From the NCBI GenBank assembly GCA_016297555.1, contig JAEDGK010000071.1, positions 1 through 10,686 on the forward strand: a stretch of DNA of 10,686 bases. The letters are read 5' to 3'. Positions 6,154 to 10,686 of this stretch are shown here, piece by piece. A program made the position numbers and the translations under genes. Source of the DNA: Clostridiaceae bacterium. Lineage in GTDB: Bacteria > Bacillota > Clostridia > Oscillospirales > Acutalibacteraceae. Every line of letters starts with the position of its first letter. Position 1 is the first letter of the stretch. The notes below the pieces were generated by a model. The model was not told where the DNA came from. It saw nothing but the letters and a program-made list of their open reading frames with translations, and made no database searches.

Positions 6154-7013
6154 ATTCCCATTTTTTCAAAAAAGCTCTCTGAGCTTATACCGTTCGGTCT
6201 GTTATATCTGCCGAGCCCGAAAAGCCAATCGGGTTCGGCTTTTTTTATTATGTTAACCCGCTCCTCACAGGTAAATGCCATTTTTATACCGTATCTTTTC
6301 AGTATTTCTGCGCTCTCGGAGCTGAAACTGCCGAAAGGATAGGCAATGGCTACCGGGGTTTTGCCGGTATTTTTTATCATTGCCTCTTTCATTTTTGACG
6401 CATCTGCGCCCAAAAATTCACTGTACTGTTCTATTGTTTCACTTTTTTTCTTTTTTGCACCTGAACGGTTGCCTGTGTTTTTATGCAAATCAAACGAGTG
6501 GCTTTGTATATCGATAATATTTCCTTCGCTCATCTCTTTTATTTCCGCCCAAGTCAGGTTAGAATAATTAAGATTATGGTCGTCAATTTCCGTATAGTGG
6601 TCGGCGAGCGCACCCACCACAAAGCCGACAGCCGTAAAGCCGTATTTTTTGAGAAGCGGCAGAGCGTATTCATAAAGTGTTTCGCATCCGTCATCAAAGG
6701 TAATCATAACGGCTTTTTCGGGTATATTGCCTTTACCCTGTGAAAAATCAAGAAGCTGGTTTACCGTTACGGTCTTATATCCTTTTTCGCTCAGGTATTT
6801 TAAATCCTTTTCAAACTGGTCAAGCATAAGCACATATCTGCCTGCCCGAGCTTCGGATTTTGTGAGCTGATGATACATCACCACCGGAAGAAACGCTTCA
6901 TCCTGCCGCAACGATGAATCGCTTATGCTGACCGCAGAAGCAGACACAACCAAAACCGCGGCGAGAACAATTATCACAATTACGGGATAAACTCTTCCGG
7001 CTCTTATAATCAC
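6150..7013 (-). CDS. Membrane-anchored or secreted polysaccharide deacetylase (NodB domain, CE4)
   Basis: A 287-residue protein with a hydrophobic N-terminal segment (about residues 8-27, after basic residues), acting as a signal peptide or anchor. An extracellular NodB homology domain follows. Carbohydrate esterase family 4 motifs are visible: TFDDG (105-109, catalytic Asp and metal Asp), SHSFDLH (171-177, metal ligands H172 and H177), AYPFGSF (224-230) and GRYNRP (268-273). The likely substrates are N-acetylated cell-wall or surface glycans, as in peptidoglycan or poly-GlcNAc deacetylases; the sequence does not decide which. A GTG at 7013 is chosen because AGAGGG at 7022-7027 lies 8 nt upstream; the GTG at 7022 abuts that RBS. 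A Lys-rich patch (AKKKKSE, about 186-192) lies after the second motif. Confidence 0.87.
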   Translation of the reverse strand: MIIRAGRVYPVIVIIVLAAVLVVSASAVSISDSSLRQDEAFLPVVMYHQLTKSEARAGRYVLMLDQFEKDLKYLSEKGYKTVTVNQLLDFSQGKGNIPEKAVMITFDDGCETLYEYALPLLKKYGFTAVGFVVGALADHYTEIDDHNLNYSNLTWAEIKEMSEGNIIDIQSHSFDLHKNTGNRSGAKKKKSETIEQYSEFLGADASKMKEAMIKNTGKTPVAIAYPFGSFSSESAEILKRYGIKMAFTCEERVNIIKKAEPDWLFGLGRYNRPNGISSESFFEKMGI

Positions 7014-7136
7014 GGAACACACCCTCTTTTACAAGTTATTGCTATTAATTCTATTCAGATTTTTCCCTTGTTAGAATTGACGGATTTTTTTCACAATTTG
7101 AGTCGGTTATCACGGTTATGCCGAATATTCTCAATA

Positions 7137-7164
7137 TTTATATAATACTCTTGCATTTTGTAAA
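7137..7164 (-). promoter_or_regulatory. Candidate promoter for the deacetylase gene
   Basis: On the minus strand TTTACA (7164-7159) and TATAAA (7142-7137) are separated by 16 bases. The -35 is half of the palindrome at 7159-7172. It would give a 5' leader of about 115 nt. It is a plausible but unremarkable match in an AT-rich region. Confidence 0.4.
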
Positions 7165-7179
7165 TTTTTACATTATAGT
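7151..7179 (+). promoter_or_regulatory. Candidate promoter for the Na/Pi cotransporter gene
   Basis: TTGCAT (7151-7156) and TATAGT (7174-7179) are separated by 17 bases. The -10 is a 5 of 6 match and the -35 is weak. Transcription would start near 7186, about 33 nt before the ATG. The spacer is almost filled by the palindrome at 7159-7172. Confidence 0.5.
7159..7172. promoter_or_regulatory. 14-bp perfect palindrome, putative operator
   Basis: TGTAAA-TT-TTTACA is a perfect inverted repeat in the intergenic region between two divergent genes. It occupies the promoter spacer of the plus-strand transporter gene and overlaps the candidate -35 of the minus-strand deacetylase gene. A dimeric repressor bound here could act on both. 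The cognate regulator is unknown, and AT-rich intergenic sequence can give such repeats by chance. Confidence 0.4.
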
Positions 7180-7218
7180 AATATCGTGTTAAGGGAAATT
7201 AAAAAACGGAGGATAAAA

Positions 7219-8967
7219 ATGAGCGTTTTTAATATTATTACCCTGTTAGGCGGACTTGCGCTTTTTCTCTTCGGAATGAGCGTTATGTCAAACGCACTTG
7301 AAAAAACAGCGGGCGGAAAGCTTGAAAAAATCCTGCAAAAAATGACGGACAAGCCCATTAAGGCTCTTTTGCTCGGAGCCGCAATAACGGCAACCATTCA
7401 GTCATCCTCGGCGGTAACGGTTATGCTCGTCGGTCTTGTAAACTCCGGCATTATGCAGCTCGGGCAGTCCGTGGGTGTGATTATGGGTTCAAACATCGGT
7501 ACAACAATAACCGCGTGGATTTTAAGCCTCGCCGGAATTGAAAGCGACAATTTCTTTGTCAGCCTGCTCAAGCCGTCGTCATTTTCTCCGATAATTGCTT
7601 TTATCGGAATAATTATGATGATGACTTCAAAAAAGACCCGTTCCAAGGACATCGGCAGCATATGTATGGGCTTTGCCGTTCTGATGTTTGGCATGGAGCT
7701 CATGAGCGATTCAATGGCTCCGCTTGCCGAGATGGAAGAATTCAGAAATATAATGGTTATGTTTAATAACCCCCTGCTCGGACTTATTGTGGGCATAGTT
7801 ATGACCGCTGTTATCCAGAGCTCCTCTGCAACAGTGGGTATTTTGCAGGCTCTTTCGCTCACGGGCGGACTTTCTTACGGAATGGCAATTCCGCTTATTA
7901 TGGGTCAAAACATCGGAACCTGCGTAACGGCTCTTATTTCAAGCGTGGGCGTCAGCAAAAACGCAAAGCGCGTTGCCGTAATCCACATATATTTTAATCT
8001 CATCGGAACTGCCGTGCTTTTATCTCTGTTCTACGGATTTAATGCATTTTTAGATTTCCCGTTTGTTGAAAAAGCGATTGCGCCTGCCGGAATAGCCATT
8101 GTTCACAGCATATTCAATGTAGCAACAACAATAATTCTGTTTCCTTTCGGCAAGCAGCTTGAAAAACTGGCTGTCAAAACCGTTAAAGACAAAGAAGCTG
8201 AAAACAAAAGTGAATTTCTTGATGACAGACTTCTTAACTCTCCCTCTCTTGCAATATCAGAGTGCAGAAATTACACGGTAAAAATGGCGCAGCTTGCAAA
8301 AAATTCGCTTCTTGATTCAATTTCAATAATAGGCAATTACAACAGTAAAACCGCCGATAAAATAGTCGAAAACGAACAGGCGCTTGACGATTATGAAGAT
8401 AAGCTCGGAACTTTCCTTGTCAAAATTTCAAGCAGAGAGCTGACAAAGGAAGACAGCAACACGGTTTCGACCCTGCTTCATTGCATCGGTGATTTTGAAA
8501 GAATAGGCGACCATGCATTAAATATGGTAAAAACTGCAAAAGAAATAAGCGACAAGAGCATTTCGTTTTCTTCCGAAGCAAACGCGGAAATTCTTGTAGC
8601 CACGGAAGCAATAAAGCAAATTCTTGATATTACGGTAAAAGCTTTTGAAAATAACGATGCGGAGCTTGCTCTTGATGTTGAACCGCTTGAACAGGTAATC
8701 GATACTCTGCTTTCGGAAATCAAAAACAGACATATTTCACGCCTTACGGGAGGAAACTGCACCATTGAGCTCGGCTTCGTTCTTTCCGATTTGTTGACGA
8801 ATTATGAAAGAGTGTCCGACCATTGCTCAAACATTGCCGTTTCACTCATACAAATCAGCCACTCCGTATTTGATACTCACGAATATCTTAACGATTATAA
8901 AACATCGGGCGGAGAAAGATTTACAACCGCTTTTGAAAACTATAAGAAGCAATATATTTTACCTTAA
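7219..8967 (+). CDS. Na/Pi cotransporter family protein with C-terminal PhoU-like domain
   Basis: A 582-residue membrane protein predicted to carry phosphate by a Na+-coupled mechanism (NptA/YjbB-like group, PF02690). The N-terminal part (about 1-315) holds two inverted-repeat transport units. Each has the hallmark QSSSA (61-65 and 200-204) and a GxNIGT motif (GSNIGTT 90-96, GQNIGTC 229-235) within hydrophobic helices. Residues about 340-560 form a soluble helical region with PhoU-like repeats (IGDFERIGDHALNM and its counterpart NYERVSDHCSNIA). ATG 7219 is chosen for its GGAGG at 7208-7212, 6 nt upstream; the upstream in-frame GTG (7186) has no comparable site and lies at the predicted transcription start. 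It is followed 16 nt later by a lipoprotein gene, probably in one operon. Confidence 0.92.
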   Translation: MSVFNIITLLGGLALFLFGMSVMSNALEKTAGGKLEKILQKMTDKPIKALLLGAAITATIQSSSAVTVMLVGLVNSGIMQLGQSVGVIMGSNIGTTITAWILSLAGIESDNFFVSLLKPSSFSPIIAFIGIIMMMTSKKTRSKDIGSICMGFAVLMFGMELMSDSMAPLAEMEEFRNIMVMFNNPLLGLIVGIVMTAVIQSSSATVGILQALSLTGGLSYGMAIPLIMGQNIGTCVTALISSVGVSKNAKRVAVIHIYFNLIGTAVLLSLFYGFNAFLDFPFVEKAIAPAGIAIVHSIFNVATTIILFPFGKQLEKLAVKTVKDKEAENKSEFLDDRLLNSPSLAISECRNYTVKMAQLAKNSLLDSISIIGNYNSKTADKIVENEQALDDYEDKLGTFLVKISSRELTKEDSNTVSTLLHCIGDFERIGDHALNMVKTAKEISDKSISFSSEANAEILVATEAIKQILDITVKAFENNDAELALDVEPLEQVIDTLLSEIKNRHISRLTGGNCTIELGFVLSDLLTNYERVSDHCSNIAVSLIQISHSVFDTHEYLNDYKTSGGERFTTAFENYKKQYILP

Positions 8968-8983
8968 AGAAAGGGCTGACAAT

Positions 8984-9415
8984 ATGAAAAAGGTAATTTC
9001 CTTATCGGCAGTTATTCTTATAATTGCCGCCATGTTTGCATTTGCAGCGTGCTCAGACAGCCAAAACAAAGAAGAACCGTTATCAACATCAACACAGACC
9101 GCCGAACCCACTCAAATAGGAAGCGGAGAAAAGCATTTTGAATTTGAAGCGGTTGACGCTGATAACAATTCTGCCTTGTTTACGGTTTACACTGACGAAG
9201 AAACGGTGGGCGATGCGCTTGAAAAGCTCGGAATTATCAGCGGAGAAGAGGGCGATTACGGGCTTTATGTTAAGACGGTTAACGGAATAACAGCCGATTA
9301 CGATGCCGACGGAACATATTGGGCTTTCTATTCCGAGGGCGAATATTCGCAAACAGGAGTTGACAAAACTCCGATAACCGACGGCGCTCATTATGCTTTT
9401 AAAATCGAAAAATAA
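8984..9415 (+). CDS. DUF4430-type lipoprotein
   Basis: A 143-residue secreted lipoprotein. The N terminus has a basic start (MKK), a hydrophobic core and a lipobox-like FAAC with C23 as the lipidation site. A Ser/Thr/Glu-rich linker (about 24-48) follows. Residues about 50-143 look like a DUF4430 domain (transcobalamin-C-like): VGDALEKLGI, TYWAFYSEGEYSQTGVD and a final GAHYAFKIEK. Such domains occur in Gram-positive surface proteins; ligand binding here is not established. ATG 8984 is preferred: AAGGG at 8971-8975 is 8 nt upstream and the signal peptide begins there. It follows the Na/Pi gene by 16 nt and ends at a strong terminator, so the two are probably co-transcribed. A functional link to phosphate is only inferred. 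Confidence 0.82.
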   Translation: MKKVISLSAVILIIAAMFAFAACSDSQNKEEPLSTSTQTAEPTQIGSGEKHFEFEAVDADNNSALFTVYTDEETVGDALEKLGIISGEEGDYGLYVKTVNGITADYDADGTYWAFYSEGEYSQTGVDKTPITDGAHYAFKIEK

Positions 9416-9458
9416 CAAAATCCCGAAGTTTGCCTAATCAGCACACTTCGGGATTTTG
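9416..9458. terminator. Bidirectional intrinsic terminator
   Basis: CAAAATCCCGAAGT (9416-9429) and ACTTCGGGATTTTG (9445-9458) form a perfect 14-bp inverted repeat around a 15-nt loop. A-runs on the left and T-runs on the right of the GC core give a U-tract in both directions. It starts immediately after the lipoprotein stop and lies 8 nt from the stop of the convergent minus-strand gene, so it can serve both. Confidence 0.9.
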
Positions 9459-9466
9459 TCGGTAAA

Positions 9467-10686
9467 TTATTTATTCATCATGCAGGCGGCGCAGGCTGAC
9501 GAATTGCAGGAGCCGGAGCATCCCGTTTCTTCGTTTTCCTTTGCAACGGCAAGCATCAGACGAATTCTGTTTTCCTGATTGACCTTGGTTGCACCCGGGT
9601 CATAATCAATGGGAACGATATTTGACTGCGGATACATCTCTTTAAGCTTTCTTATCATACCCTTGCCCACAATATGGTTCGGCAGGCAGCCGAAAGGCTG
9701 AGCGCAGACTATATTGCCGTAGCCGCTCTCAATAAGCTCCATCATTTCTGCGGTCAGAAGCCAGCCCTCGCCCATTTTACAGCCGGGTCCGATAATCTTG
9801 GTGCACTTCTCTTTAATGTGTGCATACGGTGCCGGAACGGTGAAATTGCCGTAAGCCGCGGCGGCATCGTTGAGATTCCTTTCAATCTTTGAAAGATACC
9901 ACATTGCAAATCTCATTGCCGCTTTTTTGAAAGGATTTCCGCCGTAAAGCTTTATATCTTCAAGGCGGTTATCGACTTTAAAATTGATAAAGCCCAGAAG
10001 TCCGGGAACCATAACCTCGCAATCCTGACCGAAAAGAAACTCTTCAAGATGATTATTTGCAAGCGGTGAATACTTAACATATATTTCGCCGACAACTCCA
10101 ACCTTTGTCTTTTCCGTTTTAACAACGGGAATTTCGGCAAAGGTTTTTGTTATTTTCGGCAAAGTCTTTTTGATTTCAAAGAAAGAATAGCCTTTTCCTT
10201 TCTGCATTTGAGCGCTCAAATCGTCAATCCACTTCTGAGTCAGTCTCTCTGCATCACCCTTATTCTTTTCGTAAGGCTCAACCTGATTTTTAAGAAGCAT
10301 TATCAAATCGCCGTAAATAACTGCGGACAGCATTTTTAACGCCATCGAAATACGGATTTTAAATCCGCTGTTCTTCTCAAGACCTGAAAGATTGAGCGAA
10401 ATAACGGGAACCTGTGGATAGCCTGCTTTTTTAAGAGCCTTTCTGAGCAAATGGATATAGTTTGAAGCACGGCATCCGCCGCCCGACTGCGTTATCATCA
10501 GCGCAGTTTTATCGGGATCATATTTACCCGTATTGAGTGCATCAATAAGCTGACCTATAACAAGCAACGCAGGATAGCAGGTATCGTTATGAACATATTT
10601 CAGACCTTCATCAATAACCGTCCTGCCGTCGTTTTTCAAAAGCTCGGTTTTATAGCCGTACTGACCGAAAATATTAATAAGCAGAT
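9467..10686 (-). CDS. Acyl-CoA dehydratase activase-related protein, C-terminal part (5' end outside window)
   Basis: The frame stays open to the window end, so this is the C-terminal 406 or so residues of a longer protein; the TTG at 10639 is internal. Conserved features of the 2-hydroxyacyl-CoA dehydratase activator family (large fused forms with DUF2229 and HgdB-like regions) are visible: KYVHNDTCYPALLVIGQ, TQSGGGCRASNYIHLL, CAQPFGCLPNHIVGKG and a late IDYDPGATKVNQENR. Conserved Cys residues in these motifs may bind an Fe-S cluster. The ATPase (BadF/BcrA-like) half would lie upstream of the gene's visible part. The last 20 residues are Cys-rich, with pattern C-x3-C-x4-C-x2-C. Large members are common in anaerobic Clostridia, but the acceptor enzyme is usually unknown; no dehydratase subunit is in the window. 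Confidence 0.85.
   Translation of the reverse strand, partial: LLINIFGQYGYKTELLKNDGRTVIDEGLKYVHNDTCYPALLVIGQLIDALNTGKYDPDKTALMITQSGGGCRASNYIHLLRKALKKAGYPQVPVISLNLSGLEKNSGFKIRISMALKMLSAVIYGDLIMLLKNQVEPYEKNKGDAERLTQKWIDDLSAQMQKGKGYSFFEIKKTLPKITKTFAEIPVVKTEKTKVGVVGEIYVKYSPLANNHLEEFLFGQDCEVMVPGLLGFINFKVDNRLEDIKLYGGNPFKKAAMRFAMWYLSKIERNLNDAAAAYGNFTVPAPYAHIKEKCTKIIGPGCKMGEGWLLTAEMMELIESGYGNIVCAQPFGCLPNHIVGKGMIRKLKEMYPQSNIVPIDYDPGATKVNQENRIRLMLAVAKENEETGCSGSCNSSACAACMMNK

Overview
The window looks like a chromosomal segment from an anaerobic, Gram-positive member of the Bacillota, probably a gut Clostridia (Oscillospiraceae/Ruminococcaceae-like). This rests on strong GGAGG ribosome binding sites, sigma-A promoters, U-tract intrinsic terminators, a Clostridia-type lipoprotein, a fermentative rhamnose-to-propanediol pathway and a 2-hydroxyacyl-CoA dehydratase activator-like protein. 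The genus is not determined. No mobile element, CRISPR array, tRNA or rRNA was seen.

Layout. (1) 1-312: the 3' end of a FAD-dependent oxidoreductase. (2) 342-3733: a compact L-rhamnose operon with a perfect-consensus promoter, then rhaA, rhaD (4-nt overlap) and fucO, then a strong terminator. Together they convert L-rhamnose to dihydroxyacetone phosphate and L-1,2-propanediol, but no rhamnulokinase (rhaB) is present. (3) 3750-4708, minus strand: a SAM-dependent methyltransferase preceded by what reads as a complete translation-dependent transcription attenuator. It has a perfect-consensus promoter, an 11-codon leader peptide with four consecutive Arg codons, mutually exclusive RNA pairings, and an intrinsic terminator just upstream of the gene's RBS. 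This is the most interesting element in the window. (4) 4872-6137: a PLP aminotransferase of the AspT / type Ic family. (5) 6150-7013, minus strand: a membrane-anchored or secreted polysaccharide deacetylase. (6) 7023-7218: a divergent intergenic region with a 14-bp perfect palindrome placed on candidate promoters. (7) 7219-9458: a Na/Pi-cotransporter-family protein with a PhoU-like tail, a small DUF4430-type lipoprotein, and a bidirectional terminator. (8) 9467 to the window end, minus strand: the C-terminal part of a large acyl-CoA dehydratase activase-related protein.

Apart from the rhamnose operon and the transporter/lipoprotein pair, the genes are single transcription units with no obvious common pathway. 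Most of the window is ordinary housekeeping or catabolic content; the methyltransferase leader is the exception.
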